A stretch of 40,164 nt of DNA from Deltaproteobacteria bacterium (GTDB lineage Bacteria > Desulfobacterota > DSM-4660 > Desulfatiglandales > HGW-15). Below, piece after piece: positions 17,039 to 26,965 of this stretch; the first letter of the stretch is position 1; every line of letters begins with the position of its first letter. The stretch covers positions 1-40,164 of the forward strand of contig JAFGDM010000171.1 in the NCBI GenBank assembly GCA_016932115.1, read 5' to 3'. The notes under the pieces are model-generated. The model ran no database searches, had not been told where the DNA came from, and saw nothing but the letters and a program-made list of their open reading frames with translations. Position numbers and translations under genes: made by a program.

Positions 17039-17443
17039 TCAACGTCTTTTCACATGGTCTCGGATATAGAGAGTAATTTCCCCGGTGGAGGTTCCGGGCC
17101 CGAACACTTCCGAGATGCCGCACTCCTTTAGGAAAGGAATATCTTCATCCGGGATGATGCCGCCGCCGATAACAAGGATGTCTTCCACCTGCTTTTCTTT
17201 GAGAAGGGCCATCACCTCTGGAAACAAATAATCATGAGCCCCGGAGAGAATGCTCATGGCGATCACATCCACATCTTCCTGTAAGGCGGTTTCAACAATC
17301 TGGCGGGGGGTTTGTCTGAGCCCGGTATAAATCACCTCCATCCCCGCATCCATGAGAGCGCTTGCAACAACCTTGATTCCCCGATCATGGCCGTCCAGGC
17401 CTGGTTTGGCCGCAAGCACCCGTATCTTTCTTTCAGTGTTCAT
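17039..17443 (-). CDS. Methylmalonyl-CoA mutase, cobalamin-binding small subunit
   Basis: A 134-residue B12-binding domain protein. The base-off cobalamin signature D-x-H-x-x-G is seen at residues 17-22 (DGHDRG), with the other family motifs SILSGAH and [17 protein letters not shown]. It is the separate C-terminal half of a split mutase; the large subunit is encoded upstream on the same strand 91 nt away. The split arrangement is familiar from archaea and several anaerobic bacteria, whereas E. coli-type mutase has both parts in one chain. GGAG lies upstream of the ATG. Confidence 0.93.
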   Translation of the reverse strand: MNTERKIRVLAAKPGLDGHDRGIKVVASALMDAGMEVIYTGLRQTPRQIVETALQEDVDVIAMSILSGAHDYLFPEVMALLKEKQVEDILVIGGGIIPDEDIPFLKECGISEVFGPGTSTGEITLYIRDHVKRR

Positions 17444-17534
17444 TTTTCACACTCCGCGAGTGGTAGGGGGTAATTAAGTAAAACGAAGCAGAAAAGGCCC
17501 CCATGCCTGATGGTTACGATTTTTCTTGATTGTG

Positions 17535-19208
17535 TCATCGGACGGTGTTGACCTGTCTATACTCTCCGAATACCTCGCGCAATGTATCGCAAATTTCTCC
17601 AAGGGTTGCGTAGGCTTTAACTGCATCCAGAATTGGGACCATAAGGTTTTCTCGGCCCTCGGCAGTTTGCTTTAGCCGCGAAAGGCATCGGTTGACCTTT
17701 TCCTTGTCCCGCTCGGCTTTGAGTTTCTTCAATTTCTCGATTTGGGAAACACGCACACCGGGGTCCACCCGCAGAAGATTTGTGGGTTTTTCCTCTTCCA
17801 CTTGGAACCGATTCAAGCCCACCACAATTCTTTCGTTTTTCTCGATTTCCTTTTGATACCGATAGGCGCTGTCCTGGATTTCCTTTTGAACGAATCCCTG
17901 TTCGATTGCCGCTGCGGCTCCTCCCATTTGATCGATTCTCCGGATATAATCCTCCGCCTTTTTGCAGATTTCCCGCGTCAGGGTTTCCACAAAATAGGAG
18001 CCCCCCAGGGGATCGACTGTGTCGACTACCCCTGTTTCATAGGCGATGAGTTGCTGGGTGCGCAAAGCGATCTGCACGGCCTGCTCGGAGGGTAGACAAA
18101 GAGCCTCATCCATGGAATTGGTATGCAGAGATTGAGTTCCTCCAATTACAGCGGCCAGAGCCTGAAATGCCACCCTTACGATGTTGTTCATCGGCTGCCT
18201 TGCAGTGAGAGTGCATCCCGCAGTCTGGGTATGAAAGCGTACCATCAGGGATCTGGGATCTTTGGCTTTGAATCGCTCTTTCATAATCTTTGCCCAGAGA
18301 ATCCTGGCTGCTCGGAACTTGGCGACTTCCTCAAAAAAATCCAAATGCGCATTGAAAAAGAAGGAAAGCCTGGGACCGAAGGCATCGATATCCAGCCCCG
18401 CCTGAAGGGCTGCGTCCACATACGCAATGCCATTTGCCAAGGTGAAGGCAACCTCTTGGACCGCTGTGGAACCCGCTTCCCGTATGTGATATCCACTGAT
18501 GCTTATGCTGTTCCACTGGGGCGTCCGATCCGCGCAGAAGGCAAAAATATCCGTCACGATTCTCATGGAGGGCTTTGGAGGAAAAATAAAGGTCCCCCTT
18601 GAGCAGTATTCCTTGAGGATGTCATTCTGGATCGTCCCGCGGAGCTTTTGAGATGGAATTCCCTGCTTTTCCGCAACGGCGAGATACATGGCCAGGAGCA
18701 CGGCGGCAGGGGAGTTGATGGTCATAGAAGTACTTACCTTGTCCAGAGGGATGCCGCTGAAAAGAATTTCCATGTCTTCGAGTGAATCGATGGCCACTCC
18801 GACTTTGCCGACTTCACCCATGGCCATTTCATGATCCGAGTCGTATCCGATTTGTGTGGGCAGATCGAAGGCTACGGAAAGCCCGGTCTGGCCTTGCTCC
18901 AGAAGGAATTTGTACCGTCTGTTTGATTCCTCGGCGGATGCAAAACCGGCATATTGCCTCATAGTCCAGTAGCGGCCTCGATACATTGTCGGCTGCACGC
19001 CTCGCGTAAAGGGGTAAGAGCCTGGAAACCCAAGATCCGAGAGGTAATCCGCATCTTGGGAATCAAGGGGAGTGTAAAGCCTTTGCACAGGAATGCCGGA
19101 AGTATTGACAAAATCCTTTTTGCGCTCCGGGTTCCTCTTGAGACCGGCTTCCACCTTTCTGCACCACTCCCTGTAATCCTCCTCTAGCATTTGCCTCTGA
19201 TGATGCAT
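17535..19208 (-). CDS. Methylmalonyl-CoA mutase large (catalytic) subunit
   Basis: A 557-residue TIM-barrel subunit that interconverts succinyl-CoA and (R)-methylmalonyl-CoA by radical rearrangement. Residues that define substrate choice can be mapped by spacing against the Propionibacterium enzyme: Tyr86 (Tyr89) in RQYAGF, Arg204 (Arg207) in SRGTFIFPP, and His241 (His244) in SGYHIREAG. The Tyr/Arg pair favours methylmalonyl-CoA; isobutyryl-CoA mutases carry Phe/Gln. The usual RN after this arginine is RG here. Upstream is a biotin carrier and downstream the B12 subunit. No epimerase, MeaB-type chaperone or carboxylase core gene is in the window. Confidence 0.93.
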   Translation of the reverse strand: MHHQRQMLEEDYREWCRKVEAGLKRNPERKKDFVNTSGIPVQRLYTPLDSQDADYLSDLGFPGSYPFTRGVQPTMYRGRYWTMRQYAGFASAEESNRRYKFLLEQGQTGLSVAFDLPTQIGYDSDHEMAMGEVGKVGVAIDSLEDMEILFSGIPLDKVSTSMTINSPAAVLLAMYLAVAEKQGIPSQKLRGTIQNDILKEYCSRGTFIFPPKPSMRIVTDIFAFCADRTPQWNSISISGYHIREAGSTAVQEVAFTLANGIAYVDAALQAGLDIDAFGPRLSFFFNAHLDFFEEVAKFRAARILWAKIMKERFKAKDPRSLMVRFHTQTAGCTLTARQPMNNIVRVAFQALAAVIGGTQSLHTNSMDEALCLPSEQAVQIALRTQQLIAYETGVVDTVDPLGGSYFVETLTREICKKAEDYIRRIDQMGGAAAAIEQGFVQKEIQDSAYRYQKEIEKNERIVVGLNRFQVEEEKPTNLLRVDPGVRVSQIEKLKKLKAERDKEKVNRCLSRLKQTAEGRENLMVPILDAVKAYATLGEICDTLREVFGEYRQVNTVR

Positions 19209-19258
19209 CAGCCACCTCGCTCCTGTGTCAGCCTATATACCCTTCATGAAAGGCGAAA

Positions 19259-19287
19259 GCCCCTTGTCGAAGTTCCGGCAAAGGGGC
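19259..19287 (-). promoter_or_regulatory. hairpin between biotin carrier and mutase genes
   Basis: GCCCCTT (19259-19265) and AAGGGGC (19281-19287) form a 7-bp stem across a 15-nt loop in the 97-bp gap between the minus-strand biotin carrier and the mutase large subunit. On the minus strand it is followed by TTTCG, too short for a strong terminator. It may tune the ratio of the two products. Confidence 0.4.
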
Positions 19288-19305
19288 CTGTGAGGAATTC
19301 GTGGT

Positions 19306-19518
19306 TTATTCCAACACGATCAGAACGGCATCCGCCTCGACGGCATCACCCTGCTTGCATTTTATCTCTTTAACGGTTCCGGAAACACCTGCGACGACCG
19401 GCAGCTCCATTTTCATGGCCTCGAGGATCAAGACCTCGTCATTTTCACCGACTACGTCACCCGCCTTGACTTTCACGTCAATGATTTTTCCTCCCATAGG
19501 GGCAGTAACATTGCTCAC
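19306..19518 (-). CDS. Biotin carboxyl carrier protein (stand-alone biotinyl domain)
   Basis: A 70-residue protein that is only a biotinyl/lipoyl domain. The biotinylation site is Lys36 within EAMKME, with the expected flanking half-repeats (APMGGKIIDVKVKAGDVV and SGTVKEIKCKQGDAV). There is no N-terminal Pro/Ala linker as in AccB. It most likely carries carboxyl groups for a propionyl-CoA/methylmalonyl-CoA carboxylase, decarboxylase or transcarboxylase, since methylmalonyl-CoA mutase genes follow on the same strand. GTG start with AGGAGG 8 nt upstream; an ATG nearby is out of frame. The catalytic partners must lie elsewhere. Confidence 0.92.
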   Translation of the reverse strand: MSNVTAPMGGKIIDVKVKAGDVVGENDEVLILEAMKMELPVVAGVSGTVKEIKCKQGDAVEADAVLIVLE

Positions 19519-19567
19519 AATACATTCCTCCTTATGCTATAGTAATTCCCATCGATTGAAGTTTTCC

Positions 19568-19596
19568 TATATCCTATTATCCGCTTTGTTTGTCAA
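19568..19596 (-). promoter_or_regulatory. candidate promoter of biotin carrier-mutase genes
   Basis: On the minus strand a perfect TTGACA (19596-19591) lies about 75 nt upstream of the GTG start. The -10 is poorer: GATATA at a 17-nt spacing (19573-19568) or TATAGG at 19 nt. It lies back to back with a plus-strand promoter for pilC. Confidence 0.35.
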
Positions 19597-19642
19597 GCCT
19601 AAACTGTGGAGCCCTATTGCAAAGGGCCATGGCGAAGAATGC

Positions 19643-19671
19643 TTGACATAACCTGCATATTTTATTAAGAT
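19643..19671 (+). promoter_or_regulatory. candidate sigma70 promoter of pilC-pilS
   Basis: TTGACA at 19643-19648 and TAAGAT at 19666-19671 with a 17-nt spacer, about 90 nt upstream of the pilC ATG. A perfect -35, a 4/6 -10 and ideal spacing make it one of the better promoter candidates in the window. Confidence 0.5.
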
Positions 19672-19757
19672 TATAGACATTTGTCCAGCCAGATATTCCT
19701 TTCCGTCAGAAGGCTTTATTTTGCGAGAAAGGGGAAAGGCTTCAGGAGGAAACCATT

Positions 19758-20969
19758 ATGCCGGTTTATGTTTGGGTAGCAGAAACCAAAAGAGGGCGAA
19801 AACTTAAAGGCGAGATTGATGCGGCAAATGAAGTTATTGCTTTGAATCAACTAAAGAAACGTAATTTTTCCATCAGGAAATTAAAGCCCAAGCCAAAAGA
19901 TCTCTTTGAAAACATTTCCTTTCTCAAACCGAAAGTCACGAAAAAAGATCTGGTGGTTTTCACAAGGCAGTTCTCTACTATGATCGATGCGGGCCTTCCT
20001 CTGGTTCAGGGTCTCACCATTCTAGCGGAACAGTCGGAAAACCCGACCTTTAAATCTATTCTCAAGGAAATCACGAAGGACGTGGAAGGAGGGTCCACCC
20101 TGGCGGAAGCCATGAAAAAACACGGGAAGATTTTTGACGATCTGTTCGTCAACCTCGTGGCTGCCGGGGAGGTAGGCGGCATTCTGGATACGATTTTACG
20201 CAGACTTGCCACGTTTATCGAAAAGGCCGAAAAGCTCAAGTCCAGGATTAAAGGGGCGATGACTTATCCCGCTGTAGTGGTGGCCATAGCCGTTCTTGTT
20301 GTCGCCGTTATCTTGATTTTTGTCATCCCCGTCTTTGAAGACATGTTCAGGAGCTTCGGCTCCGCCCTTCCGGGCCCAACGCAATTGGTGGTGAACCTGA
20401 GCCGCTTTATGAAGGGGAATTTTCACTGGGTCATCCTGATCCTGGGGGCCTTAACGTACGCCTTCAAGAGATACCGGGGCACGCAGAAAGGGAGAAGGCA
20501 GACGGATGCCCTTTTCCTCAAATTACCCATCTTCGGGGATCTCCTCAAGAAAACCGCCGTGGCTAGATTTACACGAACCCTTGGAACCATGATCAGCAGC
20601 GGCGTGCCGATTCTGGATGCTCTGGATATAGTAGCAAAAACCTCCGGTAATGTGATTATCGAGGAAATCCTCTACGAAGTGAGAGGAAGCATCGCAGAGG
20701 GTCAAACGATCGCAGAGCCGCTCTCTGAGAACGATATCTTTCCCGGGATGGTGATCCAAATGATCGCGGTTGGGGAAGCGACGGGCGCCCTTGACTCCAT
20801 GCTGGAAAAAATCGCCGACTTCTATGACGATGAAGTGGATGCAGCGGTTGCAGCTTTGACCTCTATGCTGGAGCCTTTGCTGATGCTTTTTCTCGGCGGC
20901 TCGATCGGCGGACTTGTGATCGCTATGTATTTGCCCATTTTCGGGATGGCTGCTGCCATGGGCGGCTGA
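19758..20969 (+). CDS. pilC: Type IV pilus assembly inner-membrane protein PilC/GspF
   Basis: A 403-residue platform protein for pilus or type II secretion. It has a cytoplasmic N-terminal region (YVWVAETKRGRKLKGEIDA) and two T2SSF repeats at about 65-190 and 268-392, each opening with a FTRQFSTMI/FTRTLGTMI-like helix containing G(V/L)P. Hydrophobic segments lie near 170-195, 220-240 and 370-395. AGGAGG precedes the ATG. pilB, pilT and pilin genes are not in the window; only pilS follows. A GspF of a secretion system is the alternative. Confidence 0.93.
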   Translation: MPVYVWVAETKRGRKLKGEIDAANEVIALNQLKKRNFSIRKLKPKPKDLFENISFLKPKVTKKDLVVFTRQFSTMIDAGLPLVQGLTILAEQSENPTFKSILKEITKDVEGGSTLAEAMKKHGKIFDDLFVNLVAAGEVGGILDTILRRLATFIEKAEKLKSRIKGAMTYPAVVVAIAVLVVAVILIFVIPVFEDMFRSFGSALPGPTQLVVNLSRFMKGNFHWVILILGALTYAFKRYRGTQKGRRQTDALFLKLPIFGDLLKKTAVARFTRTLGTMISSGVPILDALDIVAKTSGNVIIEEILYEVRGSIAEGQTIAEPLSENDIFPGMVIQMIAVGEATGALDSMLEKIADFYDDEVDAAVAALTSMLEPLLMLFLGGSIGGLVIAMYLPIFGMAAAMGG

Positions 20970-20979
20970 TCCGATTAAT

Positions 20980-22689
20980 ATGGTCCATCCTGACCCTAAA
21001 TCTCTGCGGGTCGAACTTTCAGGTCGCCTTCAAAAACTCATGTTTTTGAGGGTGATCTTTGTTTCCGTATTGCTGGGTGCGACGATCGTAATCCAGATCA
21101 AGGAAACGAAGACCGAATTCGGCGACATTCAGAGTTATCACTACCTCCTTATTACGTCGATCTATCTCTTGACCTTGATTTATGCCGTTCTCCTGAAACG
21201 GCTCAAAAGCTTGACCGCTTTTGCTTACGGGCAGATCGTCACTGACACGGTGGTGGTAACAGCCATAATTTACACCACCGGCGGCATCGAAAGCATTTTT
21301 TCCTTTCTCTATCTCCTGACCATCATTAATGGAAGCATCATCCTTTACCGTAAGGGGGGAATGGTCACAGCCTCTTGCTGCAGCATTCTTTATGGATTGT
21401 TGCTGGACCTGCACTACTACGATTTGATCACTCCCTTGGGGGGGCGTGTCGACGCGGCGGCAGGATATCAAAGTTCCTCCATTTTTTACTTAATTGCGGT
21501 CAATATCGCCGCCTTTTACCTGGTCGCTTTCTTGAGCAGTTATCCCTCCGAATTGGCTAGAAAAAGCCGCGTGGAGCTCAAGGCTAAGCAGGCCGATATA
21601 GCAAAGCTCGAAGCCCTTAACGAACGGATCATCCAAAGCATCACCTCCGGATTAATTACTCTGAACCAGAAAGGTTCGGTCATTCTCTTCAATCCCGGTG
21701 CAGAGGAAATTTTCGGCCTTAAGTCCGCGGAGGCGATAGGCAGAAACCTCGGAGAGGTGGTACCCTTTTTGTACGGTCGTTTGGAGGGAAATGGAGTAAA
21801 CACCTCATCCGGTAAGGGAAGGACGGGCGGCTTTATCGATTTCCCCTTTGTGAGGCGGGACGGAATCAGGTTGTTTCTCAGATGCTCTGTCTCGCCTCTG
21901 GCTTTTCCGGAGGGGGGGGAGAGCGGCAGGATTCTCTTTTTTCAGGATATGACGGAGCTCAGGCGCATTGAAGAGGAAATGAAGCGAGTGGAAGGTCTGG
22001 CCTTAACCGGTCAACTGGCTGCGGCAATAGCCCATGAAATCAGGAATCCGATGGCATCCATCAGCGGCTCGATTCAGATGCTCAAAGAAAGCCTTGACAT
22101 GGATGATGTTAGAAACAGGCTCATGGATATTGTATTGAGGGAAATCAATCGGCTTAACAGCTTGATCGGTGATTTTCTTGTTTTTGCACGGCCGAGACAA
22201 GCGGTCATCGAGGAATTCGACCTCAACCGTTTAATCAAGGATTCCCTCGAGCTTTTTAAGAACAGCAAGAAGTGGACGGGCGGAATTATGCTTGAGACAA
22301 ACTTTGCTGAACCTCTAAAAATACGATCTGATCCAGGGCAATTAAGACAGATTTTGTGGAATCTTTTTCATAATGCGGTTGATGCTATGGCTCAGGGTGG
22401 AACCCTGCATGTCAGCGCCGGCATCATTCAGTCCAGGGATAATCGTGGGGCGCTCAAGGATATGGCACAAATTACGATACGAGATACCGGCGCAGGTTTC
22501 TCAAAGAAGGCCCTGCAGAACCTCTTCACGCCTTTTTTCACAACAAAAGAGGGAGGTTCAGGTCTGGGCCTGGCTACGGTCAGGCGCATCGTGGAAGGGC
22601 TGAGAGGCAGCATAACAGGCTGCAATCATCCTGAAGGGGGGGCGGAGGTCACCATATGTCTCGATCCCTTTCCCCAGGCCCCTGCATGA
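20980..22689 (+). CDS. pilS: Sensor histidine kinase, PilS/NtrB type
   Basis: A 569-residue membrane kinase. About six hydrophobic segments occupy residues 20-190 as in PilS, then a PAS domain (about 205-325, ITSGLITLNQKGSVILFNPGAEEIFG), HisKA with phospho-acceptor His352 in AHEIRNPM, and HATPase_c with N-box NLFHNAVDAM, DTGAGFS and GSGLGLATV. It starts 10 nt after pilC. A PilR-type sigma54-dependent regulator normally follows pilS; here the next gene is a radical SAM protein, so the partner must be elsewhere. The 178-bp gap downstream has only a 12-codon ORF behind GGGAGGG (ATG at 22767). Confidence 0.9.
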   Translation: MVHPDPKSLRVELSGRLQKLMFLRVIFVSVLLGATIVIQIKETKTEFGDIQSYHYLLITSIYLLTLIYAVLLKRLKSLTAFAYGQIVTDTVVVTAIIYTTGGIESIFSFLYLLTIINGSIILYRKGGMVTASCCSILYGLLLDLHYYDLITPLGGRVDAAAGYQSSSIFYLIAVNIAAFYLVAFLSSYPSELARKSRVELKAKQADIAKLEALNERIIQSITSGLITLNQKGSVILFNPGAEEIFGLKSAEAIGRNLGEVVPFLYGRLEGNGVNTSSGKGRTGGFIDFPFVRRDGIRLFLRCSVSPLAFPEGGESGRILFFQDMTELRRIEEEMKRVEGLALTGQLAAAIAHEIRNPMASISGSIQMLKESLDMDDVRNRLMDIVLREINRLNSLIGDFLVFARPRQAVIEEFDLNRLIKDSLELFKNSKKWTGGIMLETNFAEPLKIRSDPGQLRQILWNLFHNAVDAMAQGGTLHVSAGIIQSRDNRGALKDMAQITIRDTGAGFSKKALQNLFTPFFTTKEGGSGLGLATVRRIVEGLRGSITGCNHPEGGAEVTICLDPFPQAPA

Positions 22690-22867
22690 AAATCGCCCCT
22701 AATCATGCTTCCTCGCATGCAAAATGAAGCTAATGAAAAGTTTTGAGCGTAGGGAGGGATGAGCCGATGAAAGCCAAGGAGAGTAATTCGACTTGCCTGC
22801 TTTGAGGCCCTAGCTTATACATTTCCGGTGTAATATCTTTTCATTTGATCATTCAGGAATCACGCCC

Positions 22868-25348
22868 GTGTTCGACAGTCAATGGTTTTCCAAAATAGAA
22901 CGGCCTAGCCGGTATGTGGGGGAAGAGATTCATGCAGTCAAGAAGGATCTTCGCACCATAGACGTTTCTTTCGCTCTGGCTTTTCCGGATGTCTACGAAG
23001 TAGGCATGTCCCATGTGGGATTAAGGATTCTCTACCACATCTTAAACCGGCAGAATTGGGTGGCCGCGGAAAGGGTTTTCTGCCCTTGGATTGATTTAGA
23101 GACAGAATTAAGAAACCACGGGCTGGCACTTCGCTCCCTCGAGTCGAGGAGATCCTTGGCTGAATTTGATATCGTGGGTTTCAGCATCCAGCATGAACTC
23201 TCGCTTACCAATGTGCTGACTATGCTGAATCTCGGAGGTATCCCTTTCCTTGCCCGGGAGAGAGAAGGCGTATCACCGCTTATTGTCGCAGGAGGACCGG
23301 CATGCTTCAACCCTGAGCCTTTTGCCCTGATTTTTGACGCCATTCTTGTGGGGGATGGAGAGGATGCGGTCCTCGAGCTCTGTGAAGTCATGCGAGACGC
23401 AAAACGAACAAATGTGTCGAAAGAAGAGCTTCTGGTTCGTATGTCTCAAATGAGGGGGATGTATATACCGAAATTTTTTAATGTCTCCTATGGGGCGCGT
23501 GGGACAATTTCAGCTATCGAACCCGGGTTAACCGGGTATAGAAAAATACAAAAAGCCATTGTTCCCGATATCAATCTATATCCACTTCCTGACAGTCAGA
23601 TTGTTCCCTATGCGGAATTGGTGCATGATCGTCTCACGCTGGAAATCTCAAGAGGATGCACCAGGGGATGCCGATTCTGCCAGGCGGGGATGATTTATAG
23701 GCCTGTTCGAGAGAGAGAACCCGGTATAGTGCTGGAGAGCGCGGCTAAAGGCCTTGCAAAGACCGGTTTTGAGGAGCTCTCCTTGCTTTCATTGAGCTCA
23801 GGGGATTATGGATGTTTGGGGCCTTTGCTAAAAGCACTCATGGACAGGCAGGCGGAAGGCAAAACTGCAATCAGTTTGCCCTCACTTCGGATCGACAGCC
23901 TGGATAAGGCGTGGTTCGAGCAGATAAAAAGGGTGCGGAAAACGGGGTTCACCCTGGCACCGGAGGCCGGAAATGACCGGATCAGAAGAATCATCAACAA
24001 AAAGCTCACGGACGATGAGATCTTTAGCACGGCAGACAAGATTTTTTTTGCAGGCTGGGAAATGATTAAACTTTACTTCATGATCGGACTGCCGGGTGAA
24101 GAGGATGAAGACGTTCTGGACATAGTGCGTTTGGTTAAGGAGGTTTCAAGAAGAGGGGGCAGAAGAGGAAAGGTGAATGCAAGCATTGCAGCCTTTGTCC
24201 CAAAGGCTCATACCCCCTTCATGTGGATGCCGCAAATTCCCCTGATGGAAAGCCGAAGGAAAATAGCGCTCGTCCGGGGAGCCCTAAAGGAAGAAAGCCG
24301 CGTTCGATTGAAATGGAACCAACCTGAGATGAGCTGGCTGGAGGGAATATTTTCCAGGGGTGACCGGCGCTTGACGGAAGTCTTGTTCCGGGCTTGGAAA
24401 AAGGGCGCCAGATTTGACGCTTGGAGCGAGCAGTTCGCCTTAACCTCGTGGATGGAAGCATTTTCCGAAGAAGGTGTGGAACCTGACTTTTACCTCCACC
24501 GGGCGCGAGATCCCGAAGAGATACTTCCTTGGGACCATATCCGGTCCGGTATCACCAAAACGTTTCTTCTGGCGGAACACCGGAAGGCGCTGGAGGGAAT
24601 AGAGACTCCGGATTGCAGGGGGCGCTGCCTCTCATGCGGAGTTTGCGACCATGAATCGGTAGGGCCGGTTCTTTATTCGCTCTGGGAACCTACGGGAGTA
24701 AAAAAAAATGTCTCTGCCTCCAGATCGATAGAAAAATACCGGGTTGTTTTTTGTAAAACAGGTTTACTTCGACACCTAAGCCATCTCGAACTGGTTCGCC
24801 TTTTTATCAGGGCTTTAAGAAGAGCCCGAATTCCCATAGTCTTTTCGGCGGGATATCATCCGATGCCGAAGATCTCTTTTGCAGCGGCCCTACCGGTAGG
24901 GACTGAGAGTCTGCACGAAACCATGGATATTCAAGTTTATGGCCCGGCATCTGTTTCGATCATTTTGGATCGTTTGGCACATCAGCTTCCGGCCGGCATT
25001 CGTGTTTTGTCCACAACCGGTTTGGCGCCGGGATCTAAAGCCCCGAGACTAAAGGAAAGCCGTTATGAGATAAGCCTCAAGGGGTCCCCCATCAGCACTG
25101 ATCATATGAGGGCGTTTCTCGGATCGGAGGCCTTTTTCGTTTCAAAAAAAGGGAAAAGGGAAGAAAAAAGGATTGATGTGAGGCCACTTGTGAAATCCAT
25201 GGAAGCCTTGGAATCCGGAAGGGTTCGCCTCGTTTTAAATCACACTCAAGGGCCGGAGGTCAAGCCCGCGGAAATCGTGAAGCGCGTGTTCGATTTGGAC
25301 GAGAAGGATATTTTGAAGGTTGTTAAAACAGATGAAGTAGTGGAATAA
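22868..25348 (+). CDS. Radical SAM protein with fused DUF2344 domain
   Basis: An 826-residue protein. The N-terminal region (1-220) looks like a B12-binding-like Rossmann segment; the radical SAM cluster cysteines are Cys264, Cys268 and Cys271 in SRGCTRGCRFC; a cysteine-rich CRGRCLSCGVC segment lies near 577-587; from about 620 a DUF2344 domain follows (YRVVFCKTGLLRHLSHLELVRLFIRA). The family (TIGR03960 plus TIGR03936) often sits beside ribonuclease G as here, 30 nt away, which hints at an RNA- or ribosome-related role, but the reaction is not known to me. GTG start with a weak Shine-Dalgarno. Confidence 0.88.
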   Translation: MFDSQWFSKIERPSRYVGEEIHAVKKDLRTIDVSFALAFPDVYEVGMSHVGLRILYHILNRQNWVAAERVFCPWIDLETELRNHGLALRSLESRRSLAEFDIVGFSIQHELSLTNVLTMLNLGGIPFLAREREGVSPLIVAGGPACFNPEPFALIFDAILVGDGEDAVLELCEVMRDAKRTNVSKEELLVRMSQMRGMYIPKFFNVSYGARGTISAIEPGLTGYRKIQKAIVPDINLYPLPDSQIVPYAELVHDRLTLEISRGCTRGCRFCQAGMIYRPVREREPGIVLESAAKGLAKTGFEELSLLSLSSGDYGCLGPLLKALMDRQAEGKTAISLPSLRIDSLDKAWFEQIKRVRKTGFTLAPEAGNDRIRRIINKKLTDDEIFSTADKIFFAGWEMIKLYFMIGLPGEEDEDVLDIVRLVKEVSRRGGRRGKVNASIAAFVPKAHTPFMWMPQIPLMESRRKIALVRGALKEESRVRLKWNQPEMSWLEGIFSRGDRRLTEVLFRAWKKGARFDAWSEQFALTSWMEAFSEEGVEPDFYLHRARDPEEILPWDHIRSGITKTFLLAEHRKALEGIETPDCRGRCLSCGVCDHESVGPVLYSLWEPTGVKKNVSASRSIEKYRVVFCKTGLLRHLSHLELVRLFIRALRRARIPIVFSAGYHPMPKISFAAALPVGTESLHETMDIQVYGPASVSIILDRLAHQLPAGIRVLSTTGLAPGSKAPRLKESRYEISLKGSPISTDHMRAFLGSEAFFVSKKGKREEKRIDVRPLVKSMEALESGRVRLVLNHTQGPEVKPAEIVKRVFDLDEKDILKVVKTDEVVE

Positions 25349-25378
25349 TCTCACAGGTGCAAAAAGTGAGGAAGGGTT

Positions 25379-26914
25379 ATGGCGAATGAACTGATTATCA
25401 ATGCAAGACCCCATGAAACCAGAGTGGCTCTGGTGGAAAACGGTGTGGTTGTTGAGCTTCATATTGAGCGCAAAACCGGGCAGGAACTTATGGGAAACAT
25501 CTATCGGGGTAGAATTGTGAGGGTTCTGCCCGGCATGCAGGCTGCTTTTGTTGACATCGGGCTTGATCGCAGTGCCTTTCTCTACGTTACAGACGTTCAT
25601 CATGATATTACGGAACTGGAACGAATGATGATGCGCAATAACCTGGACGAAAAAAGGGAGAAAGGAATGGAAGATCAGGTTGAACCGGTAGAGACCTCGC
25701 TGCCGTCCATTCCCTTCAATATTGAAGACCTTCTGTACGAAGGACAGGATATTATGGTGCAGGTCGCGAAGGAGCCAATGGGGACCAAGGGGGCGCGATT
25801 GACGTGTCATATTTCTTTGCCCGGCAGGCACTTAGTGCTTATGCCTAATGTGGATCATATAGGTGTTTCCCGTCGCATTGAGGATTCCGAGGAAAGGGAG
25901 CGTTTGCGAAGTCTGGCCCAAGAAATCAGGCAGAACAACCTTGGACTGATTGTCAGGACCGCAAGTGAAGGAGCAGAAAAGTCCAAACTAAAATCAGAAA
26001 TGGACTTTCTGGTGAAACTCTGGGGCAATATTCAGGAAAGGATGAACAAGGTCCCGGGGACCGGCCTATTGTACAAGGATCTCGGGATCTGTCTTCGCTC
26101 AGTGCGCGATCTTTTCACAAGAGAGGTGGACAGGTTGGTTATTGATTCCAGGGAGGAGTATAACAAGGTCATGGAATTCATCGAGACCTTTGCGCCCAGC
26201 CTGAAATATTCAATCGAGCTCTACGATGGGGATGACCCGATTTTTGATTTCCACGGAATTGAGATGGAAATCTCTCGTGCTCTTGAGAAAAAGATCTGGC
26301 TTAAATCCGGCGGATCTATCGTGATTGAATTGACCGAAGCCCTGACTGCGATCGACGTCAATACCGGCAGCTACGTGGGCGTGAGAAATCTCGAAGAAAC
26401 GATTTTAAAAACCAATCTTGAAGCGGTTAAGGAGATTGCCTATCAGCTTCGGATGAGAAATCTGGGCGGGATCATTGTGATTGATTTTATTGACATGGAA
26501 AGGAAAACCAATAGGGAACGCGTCTTCAATGCACTTAAAGAAGCCTTGAGCAAAGACAAAGCCAAAACCCATATTCTCAAAATGTCCGAGCTTGGCCTGA
26601 TAGAGATGACGAGGAAGAGGACTCGGGAAAATCTTAGCCGATTGTTGAGTGAACCCTGCTTCTATTGTATGGGAAAAGGGTCCCTCAAGTCCGGGAAAAC
26701 CATTTGTTATGAACTTCTCAGGGATATTGAAAGGGAGACAAGGGCCACGGCGAATTCAGAGGATATCCGGGTAAACGTGCATCCGGAGATTGCCCGTGTT
26801 TTAAAGGAAGAAGAGCAGGAATCAGTTGTGGATCTGGAAAGGCGCATCAGCAGGCGCATTACGATTTATGAAAAGGAAGGGCTTCATCTTGAACAGTATA
26901 CGATTCAAATTTGA
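25379..26914 (+). CDS. rng: Ribonuclease G
   Basis: Endoribonuclease of the RNase E/G family, matures the 5' end of 16S rRNA and cuts mRNAs. The 511-residue protein has an S1 RNA-binding region at about 35-125 (IYRGRIVRVLPGMQAAFVDIGLDRSAFLYV), catalytic Asp326 in AIDVNTGS and Asp369 in VIDFIDM, and the zinc-link CFYC (Cys427, Cys430). No long C-terminal scaffold is present, which favours RNase G over RNase E. ATG preceded by GAAGGG. Confidence 0.94.
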   Translation: MANELIINARPHETRVALVENGVVVELHIERKTGQELMGNIYRGRIVRVLPGMQAAFVDIGLDRSAFLYVTDVHHDITELERMMMRNNLDEKREKGMEDQVEPVETSLPSIPFNIEDLLYEGQDIMVQVAKEPMGTKGARLTCHISLPGRHLVLMPNVDHIGVSRRIEDSEERERLRSLAQEIRQNNLGLIVRTASEGAEKSKLKSEMDFLVKLWGNIQERMNKVPGTGLLYKDLGICLRSVRDLFTREVDRLVIDSREEYNKVMEFIETFAPSLKYSIELYDGDDPIFDFHGIEMEISRALEKKIWLKSGGSIVIELTEALTAIDVNTGSYVGVRNLEETILKTNLEAVKEIAYQLRMRNLGGIIVIDFIDMERKTNRERVFNALKEALSKDKAKTHILKMSELGLIEMTRKRTRENLSRLLSEPCFYCMGKGSLKSGKTICYELLRDIERETRATANSEDIRVNVHPEIARVLKEEEQESVVDLERRISRRITIYEKEGLHLEQYTIQI

Positions 26915-26965
26915 AGGGTTTCATGAGAACTCCTTCCGGGGTGTTGGTATAGACCTTCAGGAAAT

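Noticed and set aside
22767-22805. 12-codon ORF starting MKAK after GGGAGGG
   Set aside because: Too short to support as a gene; noted as a possible relic of a pilR start only.
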